A stretch of 64,000 nucleotides of DNA from assembly GCA_011634665.1 (NCBI GenBank), contig WAEK01000004.1, forward strand, positions 1,989,501 to 2,053,500, in the 5' to 3' direction. Numbering within the stretch: the first letter of the stretch is position 1; each line of letters begins with the position of its first letter. The notes beneath the pieces are model-generated. The model had not been told where the DNA came from and ran no database searches. It saw nothing but the letters and a program-made list of their open reading frames with translations. The DNA comes from Mortierella sp. BCC40632 (lineage: Eukaryota; Mortierellomycota; Mortierellomycetes; Mortierellales; Mortierellaceae). Positions 20,277-32,662 of the stretch are shown here, one piece after another. A program made the position numbers and the translations under genes.

Positions 20277-22465
20277 TCAGAGCATCACAGGTCTTGTCTC
20301 TTGTTGTTGTTGTTCTCTTTCGTTTCTCTTGGAGGGCTTCTGAGGGAGGACCTCGACGACACCACGTTTTTTGGCGAGTGGTAGGAAGGTTGCTTGAGGA
20401 CGATAAGCGGAATCTTTCACGACTGATCTTAATTGGATCCAGGTTGGCAAGTAGTTGAACAAGATATGGCGGAGGAGTCTTTCCCACCAAGCCTATTTTT
20501 TTTTTTTTTTTTTTTTTTTTAAACGAGAGTCCAATTGGGAGGGAAGGGAGGAAGTAACGTTAGCAATGTGGGACAACTCGCATTAGGGGGGGAGGGGAAG
20601 GATCTGGACTTGTAAAAGAAAAAATCTTACGTGGCCAAACTCAATGATGCCTGTAACACGACTGGCAATGTATTGCTGAACAACATGAGGGTATCGCTGA
20701 TCTCTATAGTCTTTGCAAGCAGTATCAATCGACTCTGTAGAAAGGTCCGTGAGTTCATAGATGCAGTTGGCCAAGATGACAGAGTCCTCCATGGCATTGA
20801 CGGCTCCCATTCCAGCACTTGGAAGCATCTATTTTCCAAAAGGGGGAAAAAAAAAATTGATTACTTTCTTGATCTAGAGCCCAAATGCCTATTTTTTTTT
20901 TTTTTTTTTTTTTTATGACTGTGGAGATGTCCTGAAAATATAAAGTTGGCTTACCTTGTGACAAGCTGGATGCCACGAAAGCAAGCAAGCAAGAAAATGA
21001 GAAAAAAAGGGAGAAAGAGAGTTAGTTGTGAGCTGGTTCGAGAAGGAGCTGGTAATACCATGAAAGAATAAACTCTTCTTTTTTTTGCCATCGTCTTACC
21101 ATCGCCAATCAGCACTGTACGACCACCATTCCAGGTATCAAAGAGTTTGTCCTCGAGATAAACTCTCGAGACTCTTTCACGGGGCGTGGCGTCGATCAGT
21201 TTTCCAATGATACCCCAGGGGGTCTTGAAATTATATACTTCTTTGATCATGGCCTCGTTTGCTTCGGCTCCCCATTCAGCATTTTCCATACCCTTGACAT
21301 TCTTTGATGCATCCTCCTTCAATTGCAAGATGACATTCCAGCAAATCTTGTTCTCGGGCATGGAAAATGTCGTCCACTTTTTTTTTTTTTTGAAAAAAAA
21401 AGAAGGTTAGTTCCGAGAACAGAAGGAAAGAAAATAAAGTTAACACTGAGAGGATTCTGCATATTTTCCTGCCAGCTAGACAGACAAAGAGGAGAGGAAG
21501 GTACATACTGCATATGGGATTCCCTGACCAACAACCAGTGATGAGTCTGCCTCGGGACGGTCCAAGCCTGGATACTCCTCCAGGTCCAACGAGTCCGTGG
21601 TGCCAACAAGGCAAATGTAACCCTTCTCAAGGCTCTGACTGTCCTTTTGAGGAAGCTTGCCCTTCTCTGCCAATTCCTTGTACAAAGACTGTCGAACGGC
21701 ACTATAAGCACCGTCAGCTCCTACGAGCAGATCCCCTGTTGCACTGGTACCGTCTTCGAATTGGACAGTGACACGTTTATCATCTTGTTGGGTCGAGACG
21801 ACCTTTTTGTTGAAATGAATTCGTTCCTTGGGAATCTTGGTGAGGAAGAGATCGTAAAGCAATGGACGAGCAAAGAGTAACCGATCATATCCGACCCTAT
21901 AGTCAGGTGTACATGTTTGAACATGTGGGTTGGGTGAGTTGTTGTGCGTCAGAGAACAGAGGGGGGAAGAGACAATGTGAGACAACGACTTACAGTTCCT
22001 TCTCCTTGGCACCATCTAGCCTGCCAATCCTTTTCATATCTGAGTTGTAGACTTGAAAAGACTTTGTGGGGATAGAGATCCTTTGGAGATCTTCATAAAG
22101 CCCGAGTTGCTCGAATGCCGGCATGATGTGGGCACTCAGAGTCATGACAGCACCTTGGAGGGTGAAAGAGAAAGAAAAAGTGAAGAAGGAAGAAGGTTAA
22201 AAGGCTAGAGGCACATCCATTTGCTCCTGAATGGCTCGACTGTCAAAAATGAAAGGCCAGGCCCGCTCGTCTGGTTTGAGATTAGCGTTCGTGAAGAGGG
22301 AGAGAAAGAGGGCGAGGAATAGGACTTACCAAGAGGCTTTACCGTCTTGGCTCGTTCATATATCTGGTAAGGCACATCGATTCGGTCAAGGAGCATGGCC
22401 AAGAATAGACTGGACAGTCCTGCGCCAACAATCAGGACCTGTGGGCGCGCTGGAGTATCAGTCAT
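20277..22465 (-). CDS. FAD-dependent monooxygenase, 461 aa
   Basis: Flavoprotein hydroxylase of the PHBH-like class; substrate unknown. Seven exons on the minus strand: 22465-22330, 22153-21994, 21896-21509, 21376-21100, 20965-20955, 20828-20631 and 20492-20277 (1386 bases). The N terminus has the Rossmann FAD motif VLIVGAGLSSLFLAMLLDR ending in an acidic strand (IYERA). GDLLVGADGAYSAVRQSL is the central DG motif. GDACHKMLPSAGMGAVNAMEDSVILA is the second FAD motif. That motif is split: an 11-base microexon (20955-20965) encodes its CHK and parts of the neighbouring codon. The last exon is preceded by a long A tract and TAG. The gene is divergent from the TMEM70-like gene. Confidence 0.9.
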
Positions 22466-22622
22466 GATAGATAGTAAGTGAGTGTGGAATGGGGATGGGG
22501 GTGAAGAGAAGATTGATGGTAGAGGAGATGGAATGAATGAGTAAAGAGAGGAAGAGAGATGGAATCGGATGAGAAAGGGCCGTTTCCTTTCTTCTTTGGT
22601 TGCACGACCCCTCTTCTTCCTG

Positions 22623-22682
<60 letters not shown>

Positions 22683-22875
22683 CCTTCGATGGCCAGCTCT
22701 TTCATGGGTCGTATACCGTTGTGGACACTTGGTTTTTTTTTTGCTCTCTTTGTGTTCGGGTAAGATTCTACTGGGTTAGAGAAGATGCAGCCAGCTGCTT
22801 CGGTTTCGGGTGTTCAGAACAGTTTCCCGTCGTATCTGTTGTTGTAGAGCAGGCGCATCCGCCTATTCCCCTCTT

Positions 22876-22918
<43 letters not shown>

Positions 22919-23432
22919 TCATGTAGTCTGGGCTCTAGGTAGTCGGGGACGGGTCAATTGGGAAGGCGCTGGCACCCGCTGCGGGACAGGATTCGTGTCT
23001 ATCCAGCAGTGCACCCGTGTATGGGTTACACAAGCATTCAGGATTGTTCATTGTTACCTTGCACGCCTCTTTCTGTTATCTTGACATCTGAAAAATGAAG
23101 AAGACAAAGAGACAAGCCGAAAGAAAAAACCGGTTGTAGGAGTAAACCCTTCCACCGACGGAGGTACGGCTGTGCAAGAGGAGGACAATGTAGCATCTCT
23201 GTAAAATATCCGTATTACCACCCCTGGGGGGGGGGAGGGGTTTTCGTCCTATTCACTCATTCACACTCGCACTCGTACTCTTTCAGGTCAGGTAGGTAGG
23301 CGGATGGACAGACAGGCAGGCAGGCTTTCAGGGACAGAAGCCAAGCCACACACACACATTCTCCAGATCAACCATTCTCCTCCTCCCTTCCCGGCGAAGC
23401 ATCCTCATTTCTCAATCACTCAACCGTCGACC
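22466..23432. promoter_or_regulatory. Divergent promoter region with two (CT)n tracts
   Basis: Separates the monooxygenase (-) from the TMEM70-like gene (+). Contains (TC)n at 22625-22681 and (CT)n at about 22880-22914, plus CA and G-rich runs near 23220-23360. No gene seen. A reading frame can be extended back to 23304 but the mitochondrial signal starts at 23433. Confidence 0.55.
22625..22681. repeat. (TC)n microsatellite, about 28 units
   Basis: Uninterrupted dinucleotide run in the monooxygenase 5' flank. Confidence 0.95.
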
Positions 23433-24506
23433 ATGATTCCAAGAATGCACTTGTTCGGCCAGAGCTATGCTCGCATGGCCGGTTCTGTCCGCCCAGCTCC
23501 TCTCCGTACTGTTGTCCGTGCCCAGTACAGTCAGCTCCCCGTCGTTGTCTCATTCTCAGCCAGGTCCAAATCCACCAGTGTCAACAACTCCTCCCCTTTG
23601 CACCCAACCAACCAGAACCAGAGCCAGGGTCCCAAGGAGCAGTTGATCGTTTATGAAGGACCTTTTGCACAGACAGCTAAGAGACTCAAGCTCTTTTCGA
23701 TATCCTCCCTTGCTGCAACCGTCGCCCTCTGCCCGTTCATCTTTATCTTGGATGCAGGAATCTCGACAGGAATGCGTGGCGGACTTGCTGTGGCAGGTGA
23801 GTGGAAGACTCTAGGACGCTGGATCGGAAGCCTAAAGACACACGAAGCGATGGATACTAATATCGAGTAATGGTCTCTTATCTTGATGTATCTTTTTTTT
23901 TATATCTCATTTACCGGAATCAACAACTACAACAACAAAGCTGTCGCTACTAGCGGATCATCCACAGCCTTGGTACAGTGGTGTCTCGGATCCTATGTTC
24001 GCAAACTGACTGTCCCCAGCAACTCTACTATGGATGGCCAGACAACCACCTCACCAGCCCAGATCACGATCACACCATCGACCCCAGTCTCGTTCGAGAC
24101 ACTCTCGTTCCTTGGTGGCAGTCGGATCACTACCTTGAAGGTCTCGGATCTCGAACTGAGCTCTGCTCCCTTTTCTACCATCCGGATCCGTCCAGGCCAG
24201 CACTCTATTGTCAGAGATGGCAAGGGTCAGACTCTGTCCGACGACACTCAGACCAAGAAACGGTTCTATCTTCATTCAGAATTGACAGAGGAGGAGCCTC
24301 TTCGTTCGATCATGGCAATCATCCAACAGAATCAAGCTGGTATTGATACAAAGTCTTCAGCATCTACTTTTACAGGAACTAAAGCCGCCACCAACAATGG
24401 AGCTCAGACACCGGTTAGAGGATCTACAAAGTCAGATACAGCAGGCATGTCTGAACGGATCGAGCAACTGAAGCGAAAGGTAGCCGAGGACGCCAAACGA
24501 GGATGA
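23433..24506 (+). CDS. TMEM70-like mitochondrial inner-membrane protein, 309 aa
   Basis: Two exons, 23433-23796 and 23941-24506 (930 bases). The N terminus is Arg/Ser-rich and acid-poor, a likely mitochondrial presequence. YEGPFAQTAKRLKLFSISSL is the conserved entry motif of the TMEM70/TMEM186/TMEM223 family, followed by two hydrophobic segments (LAATVALCPFIFILDAGI and a second one after the intron). A polar domain and a coiled Glu/Lys tail follow. TMEM70 assists assembly of respiratory complexes, chiefly ATP synthase, in animals; the same role here is inferred. The start at 23433 was preferred to 23304 because the extra residues are repeat-derived and not presequence-like. Confidence 0.75.
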
Positions 24507-24697
24507 TTCAGTAAAATAAAATAAAAAAAAGAAGCACTAATAGACGACACGGCACAGCAGCAATGGTTCTAAAGCAGCACGAAAAAAAAATCATGCATAC
24601 GGTTTCTATTGAAAAGCATGGGAGAGGAGGGAACTAATCTACACGATATATGAAATACTCTATCCTGGGGCAATCTTTTTTTTTTTTTCTTTTTTCT

Positions 24698-27549
24698 TTA
24701 GTTTCGGGATACTGGATCGACATCCAAGGGGTGAACCGGATGACCTGGAATAGAGCCAGGATCAACAGGATTGAGGGAACTGTCTTGCACAGTAGGGTTC
24801 AAATGAGAAGGACCAACAGGTGGCCCTGTTTGAGGATCAACTGGATGCCGGAGTTCCGAAGTCTCTTGAGCTGAGGTAGCTTGGGTATTCTGACTATGTA
24901 CAGGACCGACTTGAGAGGTTCTTCGGGAGAGTGGTTGAGATAAACGGCGCTCAGTTGTTGCCTTCCAAAGAGGATGGTCTGGACCTCCTTGTTTGGCCTT
25001 TTGTTCAATCTCTTTCTCGGCACGAAGTCGTCTTCGACGGCGGATACAAAAGATTAGCATTCCTAATCCTGACAAAAGTGCCACTCCGCCTACACAGATG
25101 CCAATGACGGCACCAAGGTTTCGCTCGGCCCAGCTGTCCAAGAAACGACATCGGCCATTAGAGCAGACACCATCCATATTCGATCCACAGGGAGTACCAT
25201 TTACAAAGTAGTTCCCTGCAATCTTTGTGCAAACACTTGTTGAACCGTTGGCGGCGTTGCAGACGAGTTCACAACTAGAGAGCAAGGAAGCACAGGCCTG
25301 AAAGACACCTGGACGTTCTTGTTGTACACATTGCAAATCGCGTGAGGTACAGAGACCGCTTGCACATTTTCCAGATACACCTCCAGGTCCAAGACAAGAG
25401 GTCAAATCTGGGATCTGGACATCGGGTGGACAGGCAGCACTCGATCCTGTACACATCTCGGTAACATCACAACTCGAAAGTGAAGACCGACAGACTTGAG
25501 TTGCAGGAGCGAATTGACAATTGTTACAACAGTCGTCATTGAGATCATCACAGACAGCATTGTTCTTGAACCGACAGGTATCTCCATTGCAACAAGAATC
25601 CTCGGCACATTGTCCTGGCGTGCCACAATCACATTCTTCACCTGGATCGAGCACTCCATTTCCACAGAGGTTGTTGTTGCTGTTATCGACTTGTGCGGCC
25701 TGGATGGTGGCTTGCTTGAGGCAAGAACCAGAGGAACCAGAAATAGCTTTACAAATCGTTCGAATACTACAGGGTGAGAATTGAGTGGTAGCAGACAACT
25801 CCGAGGGGTTCATAATGAACTTGTCATTCGCGTTACAGACGGTGGAGTTCAGAGGACAACATGTGGTGGTGTCACAACTCGTGGCTGTGCAATCGTGGTT
25901 AGCTCCAAAACCATGTCCAATTTCGTGTGCAACCACGAGCCATTCATTCGGTGAGACCGAGGACACGCCCGTGCCCGAGGTGAACTGACTACCCTGTGCC
26001 CTGGCAGTCATCTGGCAGAGTGCTCCAGTCCATGCAATGCCAATAATGGATCCCGATGGACACAATGTCATCAAATGCCAAAGCCCTGCACCATCTCTGG
26101 AATAGTTCTCGCCTCTCCAACGAGAAAAGTCGCTCAGTCGGTCTTCAATCGTGTATGATGGAGAACAGATTTGGTTCCATTCGGTACCATTCACGGGAGT
26201 GGAGGGGCAGTTCATGGACATGATGACCAAGGTCTGGATCCCAAGGGCGACATTGAAGGTTGATTCGTAAATAGCCGAGGCTGTGTTGATGTCTGCAATG
26301 ATTTGTCTCCGAGCGTTGGCCTTGCCACCATAATTTCGGACATAGCCACAGTCCGCCGCAATTCCCATGTAGTTGACCTTTCGAGTGGTGGGGCATCCTG
26401 GAGGGATCACCGTTGGGGCGGTCGAGTTGTCAAAGAATTGACGCCTTGTCAGACGGCTTGCTGTGAAGGAGCTCAAAGGGTCCGAGTTGCTGTAAGCATT
26501 TTCGGATTGAGTATTAGCGAGCGGTTGAGCTCCACAAAGTGTTGATTGAGTATTCTCGGCAGCCTCGGAAGAAGGAGGCGAGGATGGCATTGAAAGATCT
26601 GAATCTCGGTAGATGACCATGTCTGGTAGAGAGGGATCGTCCGTTGAAGGGGTATGGTCTAAATCTCGTTTCTGGGCATGGTAGTGCTGTCGTGTGGTGA
26701 TATGGTACGTTTCGCCAATGACTTGGAAGGCACCCTGGAGAAGAAGGACATCCCTAAGACGCAAAATGATTTTAAAAGGAGGAGAACGCGTGGACCGTGG
26801 AGTGGTTAGAATAGAGTTTCGACTTACTGCTGCAGGGGTATGTCAAGCACCACAGCAAAAAAAAAAAAAAAAAAAAAAAAATTGTATCGATGTCAACTGA
26901 ACTCAGAGATGCAATGCAGCCCACTCCACTCCACACCTCTTCCCCCATGGACAAAAAAAAAAAAAAAAAAGGTCACTTACGATGCGCTGTCTTGCACCAC
27001 CGTAATGCGAGCCCAGCCTAGGACACCGCTCTCGCGTCTCCAATGCTCAGTCCTATCGCCATCCACGGTCGTTTGCGTTCGAAGGGCTTTCCCCCAGAGC
27101 CTCTCGGAAGATGATTTATCCCCTATCACTACTCCCTTGAGCACTCGAATTTCCTCAAACGAGAAATCGTCGTGCTCAGAGTGGTCTTCTATTTCCGGAT
27201 GAACCAAGTGAAGATTTGGTTCCAGTTGAAAATAGTACGTATTATTGAAGGCCCTGAGCTGAAGGCGTACCAGATCGTCCTGTTGAATTAGTAAGCTAGT
27301 GGTATCGTCTTGAAGGTCGCGTCGTTTCAATTGTCTTGAGTGTTGTTGTTGTTGTTGTTGAAGTTGATGTAGATGATGTTGCTGAGACTGTAGTTGAGAG
27401 TGGGAAAGGACATCATGATGGCGAACACGAAGAGATTCTGAATACTGAATTGTAGGCAAGACGGTGGAATGTGCTCCTGCAAGGGTGAAAAGCGTGAGCA
27501 GGAAGGAGAGGGCGAGAAGCGGTAGGCATGTCACCACAACCCCTGTCAT
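24698..27549 (-). CDS. ADAM-family metalloprotease with disintegrin domain, 874 aa
   Basis: Membrane-anchored zinc protease. Two exons, 27549-26981 and 26753-24698 (2625 bases), joined across a 227-base intron that restores frame. Layout: signal peptide (LLALSFLLTLFTLAGAHS), His/Gln-rich prodomain, reprolysin domain with the zinc site HEIGHGFGANHD at about residues 466-477, Cys-rich disintegrin domain beginning CGNGVLDPGEECDCG, Cys-rich region, a transmembrane helix (AVIGICVGGVALLSGLGMLI) followed by a run of Arg, and a Pro/Ser-rich cytoplasmic tail. All three zinc His and the Glu are present, so it is probably active. The prodomain joins as DSASDVLLLQGAFQV. Its role in fungi is poorly known; a part in cell-wall or surface-protein processing is inference. 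Confidence 0.92.
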
Positions 27550-28419
27550 GATCAGACTAGTGTTAGTGTGTTGAGAAAGGGGAGAGGGAAGAGAAATGGG
27601 CGAGGTAGAGAGGAGAAGAAAGGGGGGATTTTTTTTTTAATTTTTTTTTTTTTATTGTCTTGTCTGTGGAGAAGAATAACACAGGGGTGGACGAAGGTAA
27701 AGAAAGGAAGAGAAAAAAGAAAAAAAAAGAAATGGGGGAATGGAGAAAGAGATGGAGAATGGCTGAATGGAATGAGGAGAAAAGACGGTTGGAAGAAACT
27801 GCGATGCGGCTGTAGTGTAGTAGGCTGGACTAAGGTCGACACTCAGCTCAGGAAGAAAATGGATCCCGCAATATTACATTATCTCACTGTGTTGCTCTCT
27901 ACGTAAGAAAAATAATAGCCCGTTCACCTACACGGTTGAATAGGCCCGGCTGGACATGGCATGACCTGGGCTGATGCGAAGGTAGAGGACCCCTGTATCC
28001 CTGAACAAATAGGATCAGCCGCGAATTATTCCGTTCGTCCCGGTCTCTGTTCCTGGACAAAAACGAGTAGCTGAGTCTCGATGAGGAAAAAAAACGTGCA
28101 CAAAGCAGTCCCAGCTGTGAGAGAAAGAGAGAGAGGGACATGGAGACAGACCGTTCAGCGCTCTGGACGCTTTGTCTGCAGGGCGTAGACTGTTACTCAT
28201 TCAAATCCGCCTCCTTTTGTCCCCATGGGAAAAATCTTTTTTGGGCAGCCGTTTCCAGCATGTTCCACCCCCTTCTAGGGCCGTGCCCATCAAAAAGATT
28301 TTGATGGACGCCATGGGTACAGCTCTGCAGTCAAGGTGGTCTGTTTTTTTTTTTTTTTTTATTAGGTCAAGAGTATTTACAGAGGGTAAAAAAGAAAAAT
28401 CTTTGAGAAAAACTCGAAT
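27550..28419. other. Intergenic: ADAM promoter and peroxiredoxin 3' flank
   Basis: No gene. A/G-rich runs with poly-T and poly-A around 27628-27735. A T-rich block at about 28342-28362 contains TTTATT, an AATAAA signal on the minus strand about 60 bases past the peroxiredoxin stop. Confidence 0.55.
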
Positions 28420-29103
28420 TTAGGCAGTGGAATCCTTGTCACCAGGGTAGGAAGCAAAGCGGAGGTAGGGCTTGACGACACGGAAACCAGGGAAGATCTT
28501 CTCAGCCTCCTCAGTAGAGACAGTGGGGTGGACAATGACGTCCTTGCCGTGGGTCCAGTTGGCGGGGGTGGTGATGCGGTGCTTGTCACCGAGCTGGAGC
28601 GAATCGACGACGCGCAAGATCTCATCAAAGTTGCGGCCGGTCGAGGCGGGGTAGGTGAGGGTCAAGCGGATGGTCTTCTTGGGATCGATGATGAAGACAG
28701 AGCGGACGGTGAAGGGAATGCCCTTGTTGTCAAGGTTGGTGATATCTTGGTAATCCAACATGTCATAAAGGGCAGAGACCTCACGGGTAGGATCAGCAAT
28801 GATGGGGAACTTGAGATCGACGTTGTTCACCTCGTTGATGTCCTGGATCCACAAGTCGTGCGACTTGAGGTCGTTGGCAGAGAGACCGATGACCTTGACA
28901 TTGCGCTCCTCGAACTTGTCCTGGAGGCGAGCAACCTCACCGAGCTCAGTGGTGCAGACGGGGGTAAAGTCAGCAGGGTGAGAGAAGAGGACGACCCACG
29001 AGTTGCCAATGAAATCGTGGAACTGGATCTTGCCCTTGGTGGTCTCGGCCTCAAAGTCAGGGGCGATGGAACCAAGGCGGAGCGAAGCTTGAGTAGGCGA
29101 CAT
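28420..29103 (-). CDS. 1-Cys peroxiredoxin (Prx6 class), 227 aa
   Basis: Thiol peroxidase that reduces hydrogen peroxide and organic or lipid hydroperoxides. Single exon. The peroxidatic cysteine is Cys50 in PADFTPVCTTELG, with the conserved Pro and Thr ahead of it. SVFIIDPKKTIRLTLTYPAS contains the conserved Arg region. The C-terminal extension (NWTHGKDVIVHPTVS and later PYLRF) is that of the Prx6/1-Cys subgroup, and no resolving Cys is seen. No targeting signal, so cytosolic. The sequence is rich in C-ending codons, unlike many neighbours, which suggests strong expression. It is divergent from ASK1. Confidence 0.95.
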   Translation of the reverse strand: MSPTQASLRLGSIAPDFEAETTKGKIQFHDFIGNSWVVLFSHPADFTPVCTTELGEVARLQDKFEERNVKVIGLSANDLKSHDLWIQDINEVNNVDLKFPIIADPTREVSALYDMLDYQDITNLDNKGIPFTVRSVFIIDPKKTIRLTLTYPASTGRNFDEILRVVDSLQLGDKHRITTPANWTHGKDVIVHPTVSTEEAEKIFPGFRVVKPYLRFASYPGDKDSTA

Positions 29104-29681
29104 GATTTCTTGAGTGAGTGGTAGAGGTGGTTGCGGAGAAGTGCGAAGAGGCGTGAGGAGAAAAGAGAAGAAGAAGAAGAAAAAGAGAGATACATCGCGG
29201 ACGCGTGTCTCGTATAAGTACTGCTCCTAATTCCTCTCTCTCTCCTCTCTCGTGTTTCCACGAATGATTCGCAGTCACTGCTGATGGACCACAAGTTGGG
29301 CAAATCACGCCATCTGCATACCAGCCGCGCGTCGCGACTTTTTTTTTTTCTTGTCGAGATTATTGGCTTCTGTTGTTTGTGGCTCTGTTGGCCGCTGCGT
29401 GCAACGTTAGGAGGAGAGAGAGGACGAAGGCGTGGGGGGCTCACACAGATGATGGGTTGGTCGTCTAGGCTGGTCCGAGGATCTTGTGGCGAAGAAGGTT
29501 CATGACCAAGTGGTTAAGCATCCCCGCACCCAATAGGCCCAATGGGACAATCTTTGGCAACTCTTGCGCCTTTGTAGGGGCCGTGCTATGGATTAGCTAC
29601 CGAGAATCTCTTTCCAGTAGAAAGGGCGCGAGCATGCTGAGCCCGAATTACGACAAGCGCGTCACAGCTGAGAGAGAGAAC

Positions 29682-29712
<31 letters not shown>

Positions 29713-29797
29713 TGGACTGGCTCTGACATGACCTGGAGAGGAGATTAGCAATCGAGGTGGGGCAAAAAAAAAAGGGACACCACTCCTACATCTGCAA
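29104..29797. promoter_or_regulatory. Divergent promoter region with (GA)n tract
   Basis: Lies between the peroxiredoxin (-) and ASK1 (+). Contains (GA)n at about 29668-29707. No gene seen. Confidence 0.55.
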
Positions 29798-30363
29798 ATG
29801 TCCTCCGCCTTGACGCTCTCCACCGCCGATGTCTTTGACGAGATCGAGCGTCTCGAGCAGAGCATCACTCGGGCACTCCAGGAGATTGGTAAGCCCTATT
29901 GTCCTTTTCTTTCTTTTCTTCCCAACAATTGTCAAATCAGTCTCCAGCTCTCTTTCTGATTCCCTTGACCAATTCTCTCTTTTTTTCTTTCTGGACTCTC
30001 ATCCTAGACCAAAGCTTCTCTGACTGTCACATCATCGTTTCGTCCAAGATCCTGCCTCAGATTGATCGTTATGCAGAATCGTCTCGGGAAGTCTGGGAAC
30101 ATGCGCGACTCTGGCTGAATTTCTTTGAGGCGGCATCGTCCACTTCGACCACTTCACAGAATGGAGAGACTCAGAGGACACCTCATTCTTCAGGCGCTTC
30201 TTCTATTGGCAGCAACAAGAGTGATTCAGGGAATCGGGATCCACCATTGTCGTCCTCGATCAGTCCATCAATACGCCATTCCCTTGCGGTGGAGCAATCC
30301 ATCAGCCAAAGGCGACAAAGCGACATGCTCGATAATTCTACAAATCGACAGCGGATCCAGTAG
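29798..30363 (+). CDS. ASK1: DASH/Dam1 kinetochore complex subunit Ask1, 148 aa
   Basis: Part of the DASH ring that couples kinetochores to microtubules in fungi. Two exons, 29798-29888 and 30008-30363 (447 bases). The conserved Ask1 core is intact: IERLEQSITRALQEIDQSF, then ILPQIDRYAESSREVWEHARLW and FFEAAS. After about residue 75 the protein is Ser/Thr-rich and disordered, as in yeast Ask1 where this tail is phosphorylated. It is short compared with yeast Ask1. The first-exon start gives the family's usual N terminus. DASH is known from fungi and few other lineages, which supports a fungal source for the window. Confidence 0.85.
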
Positions 30364-31074
30364 GGGGGTTTTTTTTTTTTTTTTCTTAAAAAAAGTATGA
30401 GAGATGGCTTTTATCATATTTTTTTTTTTTCTTTTCTTTTCGGGGCTTCCGTTTCCTGATCTCAGTAAAGAACTGTTTCACGGAAGGAGTCTATCCTTTC
30501 TATCCGCAGGAGAAGTGAGAAGTATGGCCAGGACTCCGATCGTACTATCATAGGCAACAGAGCAACTCTTCAACACCCACATACAAAGGGGCACAGTGCA
30601 CAAAAGAAAAAAAAAGAAAGACAAGCCTTTGTGTGCAGATTTTTCTTGGAGGAATTTTTTTTAATCCATGTCGCCTCGTTATGTCTCATCAGACGCGTTT
30701 TCTAGCACTTTTGATTAAACCTGAGAACCTGACTCTGCCATTTTTAATCTTCAATCTTAAGTGTGAAGAGTAGGGTGGGGGAGGAGGAGGAAAGCATTCC
30801 AAGCCAAAGAGAGCAGTGAGATCGACCGTGAGAAAATATCGGCAGTGAAGATATGAAATGGACAGTTGGGTCATTTGATCGACTATGGCCGCTCGATAGT
30901 AATGACTGTCCAAAAAAAAAAAAAAAAAAAAAAGACGCGCTTCCTATCTACTACACATACAGCATTTTTTTCTTTTTCTTTTTCTCTTTTTCTTTTTTTA
31001 TTTTTTATAGTCAGCACAAGAGACAATCATATAGAGCAAACAGGCTCATAATTCATATGGAGACTTTTTTTACT
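30364..31074. other. Intergenic between convergent genes
   Basis: 3' flanks of ASK1 and the START gene. Many T and A homopolymers (30366-30382, 30420-30440, 30913-30933). No gene seen. Confidence 0.6.
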
Positions 31075-32662
31075 CTACTTTCTCCGCTGTCGTCGGTAAC
31101 GTGCCAAAGCAGGTCCCAGGACCGTCAGGACCACTGCCGCAACCACAGCATTATTCAGTTTGCTCCGACCACCTACACGTCGCTTCGCTCCTTCCCAAAA
31201 CGCCCTAAACACACTAGGTCGGCGACGCTCCAACGATGACGATGGTTCAGAAGTTTCACCAGAATCCTGACCGCCACGCGTACGTCCTTGACGATGACCA
31301 GGCGATAAAGGCTGACGAAGGTCCGAGTTCGAATCATTTCGGTTCGTCCTCAACTCATGTTCACCTCCTGCATGTCCAGATCCTGGCTCATCTCCGCTCT
31401 CACCATCGTTTAGACGCGCCTCAGCCTCTTTGAGCTCAATCGCGACACGTTCCATCACTTTGGATTCGGCGTAGGGTGTCAATTTAGGGAGCATTCTGTT
31501 GACATTCCTCATGCCTTCAGGGACAGCCTTGGTTGAGACTAGATGTGGTTGAACAGGAGAGACAAGTACGAGAAATAAGTCTTGGGTACAAAAGAGTAAG
31601 AAGAGAAAAGAGAGAAAAGAATGAAAGAGAAAAACGGACAACTTACCCAGCTGAATGATCTTCTCGGGGATCCAGCCCTTGAGGTCCGTGTCCAAGATCT
31701 GAACCAATCGACAGGCATCAGGTTGTCCTTCAATGGGCTCCACAATCTGTCCTGCCACAGCCGTGTCCATGCGTACGATCTTTTCCTTGGTCCGTTCAGG
31801 CAAGGCAGGATGCTCGATAGAAGAAGTAATGTTGCAAAGTCGACCTTCGCCCAAGTCCTTGACAAATCCCAGGACCAAGGTGTCTCGGCTAGCAGTGGGC
31901 CACATTCCCTTGGTTCGTACATACTGAATCTTGACGCCAGGAGAGATGTCAACAACAGGCTTGGCTTCGACACAGAGAGGATCCCATTCGGTGCGTCGTG
32001 AGACATCGCAGAGCAGGTCAAAGGTAGTTGCAGGTGAGCTCTTCATGATGGAAATGATCTTGTAACACATGGGTCGAGCCTTGTATTGATAGACTTGGAT
32101 CGTCAGCCGAGAACTCTGTTCATCATGAACGAGTTCCCAAATCTGGTCGTTATGGATGTAATCGAAAAAAGTTTTCTCCATCGCTGCCATCTCTCGAGCA
32201 TAGACATGTTCTTTGACCACTTTGGCCTTGCGACTCGACTTCTTCGACTTTTTCTTGACCACTGTCGTCTCTTTGCCATCGGCTGACTTGTCTCCAGCGA
32301 CGTCCGTGGTAGTGGTCGAGGCCTTGGCAGCTGGGTTGGCCTCGATGGGCTGAGCAGCTTCTTTGGCAGGGAACAGTCGCTCGGTCAAGTCAGGGAGACC
32401 AAAGACGCGCCTGAAGGCAATGACAAAAATAAGCTCAAAGAAGACATAATGAATCCTGTCCAGGACGCCCTCCAGGAGCACTAGATAGGAAAGGCCAAAG
32501 AGAAAATTATTAAATATAAGGGTGCATTGGTTTGGGGCACCCGTTTAGCGGTTCGAGTTGGGATAGGAGGGTCACTCTCTTACGTCGATTGACAAGGTAG
32601 AGCAGGGTATATGGGGTGACGAGCACCATCATCGCCAGTGGCGACTGCGTTGTGTCGACCAT
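31075..32662 (-). CDS. START-domain lipid-binding membrane protein, 458 aa
   Basis: Likely binds or moves a lipid such as a sterol or phospholipid at a membrane. Three exons on the minus strand: 32662-32584, 32480-31647 and 31538-31075 (1377 bases). The N terminus has two hydrophobic stretches (MVLVTPYTLLYLV and IHYVFFELIFVIAF). A Lys-rich linker (KKKSKKSSRKAK) leads to the START fold, about residues 120-350, with EWDPLCVEAKPV, YVRTKGMWPTASRDTLVL and, after the last intron, VSTKAVPEGMR. The C terminus ends in a hydrophobic segment (NNAVVAAVVLTVLGPALA) and basic tail, a possible tail anchor. The lipid cannot be named from sequence. Confidence 0.85.

Noticed and set aside
23304..23432. Upstream start of the TMEM70-like gene
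   Set aside because: The extra residues come from GGCA/ACAC repeats and would hide the mitochondrial presequence.
26754..26980. Two-base microexon inside the ADAM intron (between CTGCAG and GTAAGT)
   Set aside because: Direct splicing of 26981 to 26753 already restores the frame and the prodomain sequence; a two-base exon is not needed.
29499..29580. tRNA-like D-arm words (GACCAAGTGGTTAAG)
   Set aside because: No matching acceptor stem, anticodon arm or T-arm could be folded from the following bases.
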